A DNA stretch of 64,000 nt from Melitaea cinxia (taxonomy: Eukaryota; Arthropoda; Insecta; Lepidoptera; Nymphalidae). The position numbers and the translations under genes were made by a program. Of the stretch, positions 11,450 through 22,567 are shown piece by piece. The stretch is taken from contig NC_059408.1 of NCBI RefSeq assembly GCF_905220565.1, positions 12,958,508 to 13,022,507 on the forward strand. The letters run 5' to 3'. Each line of letters opens with the position of its first letter. The stretch's first letter is position 1. The notes under the pieces were generated by a model. It saw only the letters and a list, made by a program, of their open reading frames with translations. It searched no databases and was not told where the DNA came from.

Positions 11450-12347
11450 TCTATATAATATACATAAAAGCGAAAGGTCACTCACTCATCATGAAATCTC
11501 CGAAACTATAACACCTACAAACTTGATGAAAGTCCTATGTTTTAGAAATAAGAGACTTGAAATTTAAAATGTATGCTCTATAGATGATGAAAAGGTGTCC
11601 ACATAATGTATCTTTAGAAATCAACTCCCTTTTGGGGTTAAAACGGAGAATGGAAGGTTGACTAACTCATCATGAAATCTCCGAAACTATAACAGCTACA
11701 AACTTGACATTTGGTAGGTAGGTTCCTAATAGGGCGTAAACATTTGCTAAGAACTGATTATACGAAACTCGACCCCTAAGAGGATAAAATGGGGGTTGGA
11801 AGTTTGTATGAACGTCCTATGTTTTTGAAGTAAGAGACTTGAAATTTAAAATGTATGCACTATAGATGGTGAGGAGGTGTCCAAATAATGCATCATAATC
11901 TATATATACAAAAGAGAAATGTCACTCACTGACTCACTCATCACGAGAACTATAAAACCGCTGGATGGTCCATCCATCCAGGATGGACAAAGATGATATT
12001 TGGCAGGGAGGTAAATTATAGTTAGTCGACATCCGCTAAGAACAGATTTTGCGATATTCCACCGCTAAGCTGGTTAAATTGGGGTTGATAGTTTGTATGA
12101 AACATATACTGCAGCTATAAGTTCGCCTGATAGATTATTTATACTGCGCCAGAAAATAAAAAAATGAGGTGTAGAGAGAGGTTTTATAAAAATAACTATT
12201 AAAATGTACTAAATTGTGCCTTTTAAAAAATTACTCAGTGTGATAAGCATTTCAAGTGACTGAAATAAAAAAATAATTTGCGTTAAATATCTTAATAGTA
12301 ATGCATATCTTCATAACCACGCGGACGTAGTCGCGGTCAACAGTTAG
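11450..12347 (+). mobile_element. Helitron tandem array with repeated heads
   Basis: A first Helitron-type head starts at 11450 (TCTATATAATATACAT). A related block repeats from about 11663 (CATGAAATCTCCGAAACTAT at both places). A second TC head starts at 11899 (TCTATATATACAAAAGAG). Only one 3' end is present, at 12347 (GACGTAGTCGCGGTCAAC then AGTTAG), with the final CTAG mutated to TTAG. The first unit (11482-11608) is an internally deleted version of the second (11663-11894). No protein is encoded. Confidence 0.65.
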
Positions 12348-12573
12348 TGTATTATAAAACAAAGTCCCCAAAATTGTATGTGATCCATTCCCTCAACATC
12401 AACTGAACGGATTTTCATGCGGTTTCACCATTGGGGAGAGGGCTCCACCATTGGCAAGAGGAAGGTTTACGGAACGGCTAAGCCGATTTTGTTGAGAGTT
12501 TCACTGTAAGTTTTGCCGGGAAAACTTTGTGACATACTAATTTCAACGCGGGCGAAGCCGCAGGCACAGCTAG
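12348..12573 (+). mobile_element. Non-autonomous Helitron, second family
   Basis: Lies directly against the previous array. It contains AAAACAAAGTCCCC, an internal ACGGATTTTCATGCGG, and the terminus GCGGGCGAAGCCGCAGGCAC then AGCTAG followed by T. The terminus is typical, but the interior differs from the 7453 family. The 5' end is approximate. Confidence 0.65.
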
Positions 12574-12679
12574 TTGGTATATATTTACAACACACTGCTT
12601 GATATATAATTATATAATGCAACTTCAGCTGTGATAGATTTATTTTTTCAGGTCAATTGGTGGATAAAGGCTTATTTAA

Positions 12680-12905
12680 CCATGTAGGAGGGGCATTGTA
12701 GCGTAATACTTAATAAAGAGTCTGTAATAACTACAGAAACCAACAGCTTTACGTGTTCTCCGAAACCTGGTAGGGAAAGACACAAGCAATAGACTCAAAC
12801 AAGAAAAATATAGTACAATTATAAATATCTGTCCCGAGGGGATATCATACTAATGTCAGCCAGCGTTTTAGACAACTACAGGTGCTGCTACACCAGAATA
12901 GTTGA
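12680..12905 (-). mobile_element. Decayed tRNA-derived SINE fragment
   Basis: Weak minus-strand matches to the SINE body (ACGTGTTCTCCGAAACCTGG on plus, matching the CTCCGAGGCACGG block) and to the head region. Heavily mutated and with uncertain boundaries. Confidence 0.4.
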
Positions 12906-12983
12906 TAGCCTTCATACCTGCGCGTTCTAACTAAACTCTGATTAAATTCACATAAAGTTTACAAAGCTTCCGTATAAGTTTAT

Positions 12984-13089
12984 CATATCCGCCAACCCGT
13001 ATTGGAGCAGTGTGGTAGATTAAGCTCTAATACTTTTTCTACATGGGGAAATAGGCCTATGCCCAGCAGTGGGATATTACAAACTGAAG
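12984..13089 (+). mobile_element. SINE 3' half
   Basis: Begins at CATATCCGCCAACCCGTATT and runs to the canonical tail CCTATGCCCAGCAGTGGGAT then ATTACAAACTGAA. The 5' head is missing, consistent with 5' truncation during insertion. Confidence 0.7.
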
Positions 13090-13236
13090 CGAAGTTTATC
13101 ATACCGATATTTTTTTCTATATAATGATTAAATTCATAAGAACAAAAGCAAGAAATTGTATGTGTCCTTACAAGATTTAACCGTCGCAAAACATCAAGCA
13201 TAAACAACATTTATCTAACTGTGAGAAATCACACCA

Positions 13237-13469
13237 AAGACCGCTCTGGTGTAATGGTGCGCGTGCCGTGTCGGCGGTGCCTAAACATCGACGGTCGCGC
13301 GTTCGATTCCCGCTCGAAGTGGATATTTGTGTTTATAGAAATATTTCATTCCGTTTTGGTTGTTAGTCCTTGTAGGTCTCCCCACCGTGCCTCGGAGAGC
13401 ACGTTAAGCTGTCAGTTACTATTGTTATCATGTACACCTGATAGAGATCGTTACTCATATTAGGAAATA
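13237..13469 (+). mobile_element. SINE 5' half, head type B
   Basis: Starts GACCGCTCTGGTGTAATGG (A box), has a B box CGTTCGATTCCC, and follows the shared body to GATCGTTACTCATATTAGG, where it stops. A 16-17 nt sequence just upstream (GAGAAATCACACCAAAG, 13221-13237) recurs almost exactly at 13912-13927. That makes it the likely target duplication of this SINE, now separated by later insertions. Confidence 0.75.
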
Positions 13470-13474
13470 GTACC

Positions 13475-13612
13475 TAGGTGACCGAGCTCAGCTCGATATT
13501 TTTAGTAAATCGTGAAGAATTAGTAGAAGAAAGAGTTAAAGTGATTCGATGCCGGTTTGGATGATGTCTTTTTTAACCGACTTCAAAAAAGGAGGAGGTT
13601 ACTCAATTCGAC
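13475..13612. repeat. Pieces of two unclassified repeats
   Basis: Two unrelated pieces. The first, ACCTAGGTGACCGAGCTCAG, matches the element end at about 31871. The second, CGACTTCAAAAAAGGAGGAG, matches the ACCGACTTCAA family at 63560. They sit between the two SINE heads and probably arrived as insertions that split the first SINE. Confidence 0.5.
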
Positions 13613-13622
13613 CTATATATTA

Positions 13623-13905
13623 CGACGCCGCGTTGGCGCAACGGTCACAGCCATGGATTGTGCCGATTGCGCTGGCGGTTGCGGGTTCGATCCCCGCATA
13701 TGACAAACTCCCCACCGTGCCTCGGAGAGTACGTTAAACCGTTGGTCCCGGTTGTTATCATGTACATACACCTGATAGCGATCGTTACTCATAGTAGGGA
13801 ATATATCCGCCAACCCGCATTGGAGCAGCGTGATGGATTAAGCTCTGATCCTTCTCCTACATAGTAAAAGAGGCCTATGCCAAACAGTGGGATATTATAG
13901 ACTGT
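13623..13905 (+). mobile_element. tRNA-derived SINE, head type A
   Basis: Head GACGCCGCGTTGGCGCAACG, B box GCGGGTTCGATCCCCGC, shared body, and tail ending AGTGGGATATTATAGACTG. It lacks the ~35 bp linker around CAAATGTTTGTATTGG found in the copy at 8426, so it is a shorter variant. Confidence 0.75.
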
Positions 13906-13929
13906 AACGTAGCGAGAAATCACACAAAG

Positions 13930-15231
13930 AATAAATAGAATATAATATTAGTTCAATACATTAACAATAATAACAAATAGTTTTACATTTATTCATCTCC
14001 TATCTTACAACGTTAGAGGAGTTGCAAATACGTTGCCAGTCTATATCTAAAACTACCGTTAACAGACTGCTAAAACAAAAATATAAAGGCAACAAATTAT
14101 AGTTTTTAAGGAAAAATATATTTGAGAAATCTAAAATTGAACGCTTAATATTTCCACATTATGATAATGTAAATATTATCGTGTTTATTTTTATCACCAT
14201 TAAATAAAGGTGTAAAGTTAAAACCGGTACTAAAATTATCACTGTCGTGCTAATTGTATCGGAAACGTGTGTTACATCATCTAATTGTATATACGCATAA
14301 AATGCAAACACATATTTATCAAACATTTTTATTATCTAGCAAGGCAACTCTCCCATCACTCGCCCTAAGAGGACGACTTGGTTGCTAATATCGGTCACTG
14401 CTACATTTTCATTAGCTATTGAGTGATGTATTATGATCTCTAACTTTTTTTAATGTACAAGATTTATAGTATACATATTCTTTCTAAAATAGAAAAATAA
14501 TTTATAAAACGTTACTGGTAGAACCATGTAACAAAAAACATAGAATATTTATATAATTTATTGTTAGTATAACATACTAATAATTGATATTAACCTATTT
14601 TTTATTATACCTTAATCTTCTGTACCTTAGTCTTGTTTATTTTTTCAATTTGATTGACATTTAAATATTTAGTATTACGTACATTTATTATTATATTTTA
14701 TATAAATCTATTATACATCAAACTTCAGAGTTTAGCTAGTTCAAGGCATGATTATAGGTTTGGAACAATAACACATTGCAAAGTAAAATCATCAAACGAT
14801 ATTGATTAACAAATTCATAGTCATAATAAAATCATATAATCATAAATAAGTCATAGTCATAATAAATTGTCATATTGAATAAAAAATTATTCTAACCATT
14901 TTACAATATTAGATTAAATATTCTAGAGCGATGATAATAACTTATGGATATAAAACGGCTAGTATTCAATGTAAAGGTTTGATCCGTCTGTATTACGATT
15001 GTAATATAAAATTCAAATCGAAAGCACCTAAAAGACTTTTTCTAGAATAATGTGAAAATATAAAACCTTTTTTATCTTTATTTTCGCATTGAGAGGAATC
15101 CATCGTACTATTGCGCTCCACAAAGTGACTGAGAAGCCCTTCCTTTTTACATTTAATATAAAAGTGTTGGTCTCAAGTTTAACACGTTGACAATTGACAT
15201 TTTGCATCGAAACGAATTTGATTTGATATCA
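13930..15231. other. AT-rich unique DNA
   Basis: No supported gene. A modestly GC-richer patch near 14340-14395 matches nothing I recognise. Confidence 0.45.
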
Positions 15232-15352
15232 TTCAGCCTGTAATATCCCACTGTTGAGCATTGGCCCCTTTCTCCATGTAGGAGAGTGCATTAGAACTTA
15301 ATCCACGCCGCTGCTCACGTTGGTTGGCGAATATACCTACTATTAGTAACGA
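15232..15352 (-). mobile_element. SINE 3' fragment
   Basis: Plus strand reads TTCAGCCTGTAATATCCCAC then CTCCATGTAGGAGAG, the reverse of the SINE tail. It stops at the GTTACTAATAG block, so it is 5' truncated. Confidence 0.65.
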
Positions 15353-16134
15353 GTATGTATGTATTTACGAGGCATCGGCATGCATATAATGTAGACATTT
15401 GTAGACTGTCAGAGTTACTATCTCTGTGTGACTATCTTATTTAAAAGTTCTTTTACGTTCTTATAAATATTTTTACCTAGCTGTTTTATAACGTTCACAT
15501 TCGTCGTATTCGTTAGCAATATTTTTATTACCTGCTCGACACGCACTGTTTAAAATTATTTTGTGAACATTTAAACCCGTATTCTGTGGTCATATGCCTG
15601 CTATGATATATCATCTACTATGAACTACCAGTCCATATACCTGTCGCTAAGGTCAACAAACTGAACACTCAAGTAGGTTTATTCTTAATGAATTCTACTC
15701 TTCTCATATTTCTTCAATGGTTTTGATGAACATAGTATTAAAAGCTTAATAATAACAACGTTATGTAAATAAAAAATATTTATTATTCAGAAATAGCAAT
15801 TCTTAATTAAATTCTCTCTGTAGCGCAACCGCTGCAACATAGTTATTATTATTGTGACAAAACAAAAAGTCATAAAAAAATACAAATCAAAAACCTTGTT
15901 TATTATGGTCAATTAATTCATGAAAATCGAAGTACATATGGAGCCATTATGTTAATCCGCTCTAGTGACCCGTGAATCGACATCAAATTTCACATATGAT
16001 GTCTGTCGTGTGTATCTGTAAATATAAAATATGCCATGAAGTTTGAACAGCATTTCTTAGATACATGACGAGTTATTTCAACGTTTTTCTTCATACATAC
16101 ACTTCTGTTTATTCGGGACTTACAGACATCGTTA
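15353..16134. other. AT-rich unique DNA
   Basis: Nothing recognised. Confidence 0.4.
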
Positions 16135-16206
16135 GCCGGATGTTGGCTTTTCAGCAACATAGCAGATTATGACGTCTGCAATGTTGCTGAAATGCTAACA
16201 TTCGAC
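16135..16206 (+). other. miRNA-precursor-sized hairpin
   Basis: Two 32-nt arms (16135-16166 and 16175-16206) around an 8-nt loop, TTATGACG. By hand pairing, 29 of 32 positions pair (27 Watson-Crick and two G-U), with three isolated mismatches. The core is TTTCAGCAACAT against ATGTTGCTGAAA. Size and shape fit a pre-miRNA. It could equally be a chance inverted duplication or the relic of a small inverted-repeat element. No known miRNA seed was recognised. Confidence 0.45.
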
Positions 16207-16221
16207 TCCTGACTTTAAACC

Positions 16222-16296
16222 TCAAATATCTGTATGGCATAAACAAATATTTGCAGTGTGCAGGGATCGAACTCACGATCGCTAGCGCGTCAGTCA
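16222..16296 (-). mobile_element. SINE head fragment
   Basis: Contains AAACAAATATTTGCAG then AGGGATCGAACTCACGATCG, the reverse of a SINE B-box region and linker. Short and decayed. Confidence 0.45.
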
Positions 16297-17804
16297 TTCA
16301 GTTCTCCAGTAGCTACAATGCAAAGGACTATCTAAGCTTTTTGATAATCTGTCAAATAAAGAACATTAAAAATCTAAAACCACAGTTAAAATGTTCGGTA
16401 TAAGCTTTATGAGATATCAGCGAGGTCAAACTTTATAAATTGAGCTAAATATAATCATTTTATGAAAATTTGAAGGAAAGTTCGAACCTAATATTGGCGC
16501 TTTACTTCAGCACAGGCGATATAAATGGAAATGAGGCCCACTGGATGACACGGAGTGCAGTTAAGTCTGATAACGTCATCAACATTGTTCGGAAACCAAC
16601 TACGGCCGTTCCATTACGAGTGTATATTGTACTCATAGCTCTGAGTGCAAATGAATTTAGAAATTTATAAATTAAGCTATAAATATTGAGGTATTATTAG
16701 ATTCCCGTCTTTGTTTAGGACAGAAGTTAATGAAAGACCTTATTAAATAAATATATTCGAGTAAAACGGGATAAGTACAAATATAGTGTTTTTTGTTTTA
16801 ATGATAAATTCGCACTGTCGCTATCTACATTGCGATAATTTTCAGTCTTCATCATAGTTTGATTCTGTATATCAACTGTAATTTTATTTTATTATTTTTA
16901 TTATACGAGTATATACTTTTTTTGGTAATATTACTATAATACAGTAACTAACCCAAATATTTATAATAATATTATTGAGTGACATCCCAGATTTTTAAAT
17001 AACTTACGGGGAAGGGTGCACAGGGGAGAACCCTCGCGCGACAGCGATGTGTGGCGAGGGAATTATCTCATCGGACATCGGATGTGAACAAGATATTAAG
17101 GGCGAGCAACCACACGTTTAACAAATATGGTGCTATTTCAGAATAAAACCATAGACACATACACGATTATGAACTGAATAAATTAAGCTATGGCACAGCT
17201 CATGGTAGGCTCACCAATGACTAGTTTCTATGGTTGTAATATTTTAATATATTATGTATTTGTCAAATAATATGTTATATACATTATATATTATGTATTA
17301 GTTACCTGCGAACTTCGTACCTCAAAATTTTTTTCGTTAGCATATTGATTTTATTATTATTTTTTTCTGTATAAAATTTGGTCCTAAAAGTAACGAATAC
17401 GCCTACATACCTTTCTAGGATTAATTTTTATTTCTATAAATATCAGCCAGTTGTTATCAAATTCAGAATATTATGTTGCCTACCTTAAAAACAGATAATC
17501 AAATAACGGATAAATTGTAAAAAAATGACTACCTGTCGGATTGGAGCCTAATGACTGACTGCCTAAAGTATTGGAGCTTAATTCGCAACTGTATTCAATA
17601 TAGTGAATATACATGTTTAGATATCTCCTGTGCGTGCTAGCATCCTTGGGAAAAATCAAATTTAGAACAAGTAAATTAGTTTACATAAAATACAATTAAA
17701 AGTCCAACTGCCAGAGACATTGCAGTTTAAATTTACCTTCTCTGTAAATTGGACTTGCTAGCTTTTGTAAAATTCGAGAACACAATATACTATTTTAAAA
17801 TATA
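16297..17804. other. AT-rich unique DNA with one GC patch
   Basis: Mostly featureless. A GC-richer patch at about 17008-17120 (GAACCCTCGCGCGACAGCG) stands out but matches nothing I know. A 66-codon ORF at 16470-16670 has no recognisable domain and is judged noise. Confidence 0.4.
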
Positions 17805-18373
17805 CTAGCAACCCGCCCCGGCTTCACACGGGTGAAATGCTGATACTAAATATACTACAAAATGTCTTTATATACAATGTTTACAACTTTTTTGTCATTA
17901 GACAATACAAACATGTTTCGTTTAGAGGTTACTCTTGAATTGAGAAATTATGGTTTTATTCTAATCCTATCCAGCAAATTAACTCTAAATGCAGTTTAAA
18001 AATTAACCTTAATACCGACTAAAACACGAATATACAATTTCAAAAAAATTGTGTCTCGTAAAAAGTAAAGGATAAAAAATTGTTTTTGTGGGTTATCCCT
18101 AAGAGATAGACATAGACCATTGCGAACTTTTTATAGACCTTTTTTAAGGTGTACAATACTGTGTTTATTTACGACATTACATTAAAAACCTCTAAAATTA
18201 TCAGTGTTTCTCTACTATATTATGCATGTTTTATATTGATATTATTAACCTTTCTCTTAAATCACGCTATCTAATAAAAAAACCTGAATTAAAATTTCTT
18301 TCGTAGTTTTAAAGATCTAAGCATACATAGAGACAGGCAGCGATAAGCGACTTTGTCTTATACCATGTAGTGA
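17805..18373 (-). mobile_element. Helitron-like element, longer non-autonomous family
   Basis: Plus strand begins CTAGCAACCCGCCCCGGCTT followed by CACACGGGTGAAATGCTGATA. This is the reversed 3' end, and its first ~70 bp are shared with 39467. It runs to GACTTTGTCTTATACCATG at the other end, where GA (minus TC) marks the 5' terminus. About 570 bp with no coding capacity. Confidence 0.65.
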
Positions 18374-20144
18374 TAAACATATATTATTTGTGTTATGTAT
18401 TTTAAATACTTATGTTATACTTTTATTTTTTTTCACATAAAATGGCTATATTTTTTAACACGTGATTTAATTTGAAAAAAAAAAAAAAACTTATCCAACA
18501 TTTAATATTTAGGTTTTAAAACCTAGCCCATAATCTACGCACGCATGCTGAGCACTAATGTCATCCTGTGGTTAATTTGCTACAAGCGCGTGGGAGGCTT
18601 AAATAAATAATTAGTGACCTACAAAACGGCATACATTTTAATTATATTTGTTGACTTAAAAGAACTGGGCATCTTTTTGACGATTTACCCCGCGCTATCA
18701 GAAAAAAGGAAAGTAAAAAATATTTCTTTTAGAAATTTAGATTCAATAATTTACATAGTATCCATTACCTACTCCTTTTCTACCAGATAGGAATCGTTTT
18801 ACTGAATGTCTTTGTGTAACCTTTTACTTGAATTAAGTACATATATAGCGAAATCTAACAAAAATAGTAAAAATAACATTAGGAAAATCTTCAACGCCTC
18901 TTTGTAGTATATATATTACTAATGATACATAAGTTTTATCCAGATAGGGCACGGAAAAAAATTTTCGTCCAAAACCGGATTAGCCCGATTGTTGAAGTCA
19001 TCCAACATACAGAAAATCTGCTCTCATGTAATGTTGCATTCCTGTAGTGTGTAACGTGGCATAGAAAGGCGGTATCTGTTTGCCATCAGGCAGAACGCTT
19101 GTTTGTCACCCTAGCTAGGTTTATTAAAAAAATATAATCAATGTTTTAATTAACAGGATACTGATCCTATTTCGGGGGAACCAACACAAGTTAAATATCT
19201 AGAAATATTCTGTTTCTGACTGGGAACACTGCTGCGATTTGGGCATAAACGACCGTTTAAAAAGGCGGTGACATTTTTAATATTTGCCTTCTGAACGATA
19301 CCGTTAATGAAATCCTGTAGAGAACTCTGGCCACCATCCTATTCTAGCTGTTATTAGCCTCACTGGGATTAATCGTGATGACGTTAGTCCAGGGACTTAA
19401 ATGATGCGAGTTGTCAGGAAACTGAAATAGGTGCTTTGGTCGGACGTTTATTGCACCGACACGCTAATAGGAACAGACAGCGCTTAAGTTATAGGATCGT
19501 TAATAAACAAATTTGTTACAAACTATCAAATTAAATTTAAAGAAAACTTTTTATTACTTTGGCTGTTTAATTTTTTATTTCTTTTATGGACGCATAAATA
19601 ACAAATGAACTGAAATTAGTATCTGGGTTAATTATGACTAATTAGCTATATTTCTATTGCAATAAAACGAAACATTTTTACAATTATTTTTATAGAGAGA
19701 GAATGGAATGGCCGCGTTTATTAGTTTTACTATAATTATTATTATTCTTTAACCACTTGATGTTATTTTTTTTTCTTTCCAATTATATTCACATGTATAA
19801 TCTATTATTTGTATAGCTTTATATCATATTTTTATATTAATATATAATATCGTGTGTACTTTAGTTTTATTACTTTAGAAAAACAGTGCACTGTTAAACT
19901 ATTAATTGTTTTTGCTGCACTGATTATCACATAAATTGTATCTATTTTTTTCTGTGATTAAATAAATAAATATATATATACAATATATTATAACATAGCA
20001 AAGGCGAAGCTAGCTCTAAAAGAGATCTCTATGAGTTTAACCATTTTTAAATATTTAAGTACATAGCCATAACTTAGGACAAACCCTTACGTCATACCAC
20101 ACTTCGTGTTTGAAGTTCCTTGCTAACAAGACGCCATAGCTTTT
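18374..20144. other. AT-rich DNA with one short repeat
   Basis: Featureless except for a 3' fragment of the TTACCATCAGGTG family at about 18990-19130 (GCATTCCTGTAG ... TTTGCCATCAGGCAGAACGC). The ~1 kb after it (19140-20144) shows nothing. Confidence 0.4.
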
Positions 20145-20154
20145 CCATTCACGT

Positions 20155-20345
20155 TTTGAATCATCATCATCTTCCTGCCCTTATCCCACTTATGTAGGGT
20201 CGGCACAACATGTTTTTCTCTTCCATTCCTCCCTATTATTCGTCACTTCAGTGCTTACTCCTTTCTTTTTCATATCCTCACTCACACAATCCATCCATCG
20301 CTTTTTCGGTCTGCCGATCGCTCTTCGTCCTTCGACATTCACGTT
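20155..20345. repeat. Dispersed repeat, CTTCCTGCCCTTATCCCAC type
   Basis: A run of ATC triplets leads into CTTCCTGCCCTTATCCCAC and GTAGGGTCGGCACAACATG, then CATCGCTTTTTCGGTCTGCC. I recognise this wording from other lepidopteran genomes as a dispersed repeat. The class is unknown to me. The flanks carry CATTCACGTTTTGAATC at both 20139-20162 and 20336-20351, a direct repeat consistent with a target duplication. Confidence 0.5.
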
Positions 20346-20867
20346 TTGAATCTAAGATTTAATATACCTTGTTGTAGTCATAGTAATAAAATTAATATGT
20401 TTATAAGACTAGCTTAGATTTTGGAAAAATATTAGGTTTTATTAAGAACTAGATACATTAATACGCGATATTTTTCAGTGAATAATTTCTTACGAGAAAA
20501 TTTTACATAGAGATCAGGAAAGCTATTCAAAGATCTTTTATTCCGTGGTAGTATTGTTTTAATTTAATTAGCTAAAGTTTCTATTCAAAATAGACACATG
20601 AGGAATAAGCTTAGAAACTATAACATTTTAATGAAACTATATAATTAATATTCCATATACGTACTTTTTTTTGTTTCATATTAGTTATTTTTCTACCTCT
20701 CATAGCTCAACTTACAAAGACAATTGAAAGTAACATCAGTCACCTGTCACAGCGGCGCGCGGCGTCGCGCGTGCAACGTCGCCAAAATATCGAGAGTGTC
20801 AAAATGACAATCGCGGTAAAATCGATCCGTTATGACGTCTAGAAAAATGAGTCAGAAGGATTTTCTA
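20345..20867. other. AT-rich DNA, short CpG-rich patch
   Basis: No gene. A CpG-dense patch, CGGCGCGCGGCGTCGCGCG, lies at about 20752-20770, just upstream of the tRNA-like hairpin element. Confidence 0.4.
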
Positions 20868-21033
20868 GCATTCAAAAAAATGCAAAAGTTTTTTTAAATA
20901 TCATATTAAAAATTGACCGATCCAGCGGGGATCGAACCCGCGTCTCCGATTGACCGTGTCGGCGCTCTAGCCAATTAAGCTATGGAACGATGTACCCGCT
21001 AGATCGAAACTTTGCAATTAATTTTTTGAATGC
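20868..21033 (-). repeat. tRNA-like sequence inside an inverted repeat
   Basis: The minus strand of 20918-20989 folds as a 72-nt cloverleaf. Acceptor CGTTCCA/TGGATCG pairs at 6 of 7 positions, D stem is GCTT/GAGC, T stem is GCGGG-TTCGATC-CCCGC, and A and B boxes are intact (TAGCTTAATTGG; GGTTCGATCC). The anticodon stem has one mismatch, position 33 is C instead of T, and the loop ACGGTCA would give GGT. It is therefore probably not a working tRNA. It is bracketed by similar inverted arms at 20868-20889 (GCATTCAAAAAAATGCAAAA) and 21009-21033, which suggests a tRNA pseudogene or a mobile unit. Confidence 0.55.
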
Positions 21034-21607
21034 AAAATTTATTAATAAATTAAGCTGCTGCTTTGTTGGTGTTTGATATATTAAATTTAACAATTATTCT
21101 ACTTGCAAATATCTATGTGCGGAGAGTTATAGAAACATGGTAAAAAGTTATGAAAATATAGTAAAATGCAGACCACGTTTTTACTTTGAATTAAATTATT
21201 CTCTTAATAACTTAAATTTTGTTATAATGTTATTATGAAGTAATTAATTATGATTGATTGCTCTCTTGTAATTAAAAATTATTTTCTTCTTTTTAGTTCG
21301 ATTACCTACCTAAAAAAACGTGGTATTTGAGTTTTTTTTTAATTACAATTTATTTATAATTTTAATTTAACGCTGAAAATAGTGCTCCGCGCGGCCTAAT
21401 TATTTGATAATATAAAAAAAAACTATGGTGTATTCTAAATACTCGTTTTAAGGAAACGTTTTAAAGTCCATTTTTCAACAAATAGGCCCAAATTTCAAGC
21501 CAAGTCATGTAGAATTAAAAAGTGTTTATACTGTCCAAAGTTACAGGCAGAGAAAAAATCTTTCATAAAAATAGAATGTCTACTAAACTCGGCAGAGATT
21601 ATTTATA
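21034..21607. other. AT-rich DNA left of the Gypsy element
   Basis: No feature recognised. It ends with TATA (21604-21607), the left copy of the probable LTR-element target duplication. Confidence 0.45.
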
Positions 21608-22317
21608 TGTCAGATAATAAAAAGAAAGAAGGTATACTTTTCGGCTTGAAGGTATATTTCTCTTTCTCATGATCTCAGAGTACTCACTCAGTCTACTGTG
21701 GGCATAAGTGGGCAACGTTGACACAAGTAAACACAATTAATGATATCACCAAATTATTATAACACAGGAATCAGTTAACAGAAAGGTAACGCAGTACGGA
21801 AGGCGGGTAGTTATTAGTTAAGGGGGCGAAGACTAACTTCTTAGCATTCGATGGATTCACGGTTCACCGTGCGGGTACCGAGTCCATCGTGTGGCAGAGG
21901 GAGTAACTCAGAGCAGTGCCTAGGACTTGCGACCCAGGTGTAGGTTTAAGGAGATCTCCTTTGGGATGCGCATCAACGCTCACCTTCACTGCTCGAGTTA
22001 TTCGCCATAATATGTAACAATTAATTCGTATGCACAAATTAATTATCGAATGAGTCTAGGTTAAGCTACTAGCAGGATACAACAAATGTATCGTGCCAAG
22101 CCAGAGCCAAGACTACCTTAGCCGAGGTGACACCGTTCGTTTTATACACGTCAGAACAATTCGAGTAATATAATAACTGAGGGTAGGTGACTATCGAACG
22201 ATGTGCTAGGTGGCGCGTCGATCACCCCACTACTCTAACAGCTAATAATTGACAACTGACATTATCTGAATACATCCAAGTCAAACACTTGACGTTCCGT
22301 ATTCATACTCTGCGACA
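21608..22317 (-). repeat. LTR (3' LTR of the minus-strand element)
   Basis: 710 bp, plus strand TGTCAGATAATAAAAAG to ATTCATACTCTGCGACA. Identical to 25658-26367 by direct comparison. Minus-strand TATAAAA at plus 22140-22146. Confidence 0.9.
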
Positions 22318-22567
22318 CGGCCATCTTGACAAGTCACACGTCCTCGTGTGATGCTGTAAAAAGGAAAAGGTACTGCGGTATCAAAGTCTCATCTCGGCCT
22401 ATCCTGATTCACACTTAATCAAGGATAAAGTGATAGTACAACCACTTTTGATAACACACCATACAACCATACGCGAAACTATCATTAAATCAAAATTAAC
22501 CAATCCCGATTGATATGAACAGGACTCCATTATTAGTTCTACATAAAGTCGCTACAGACTGATTTCA

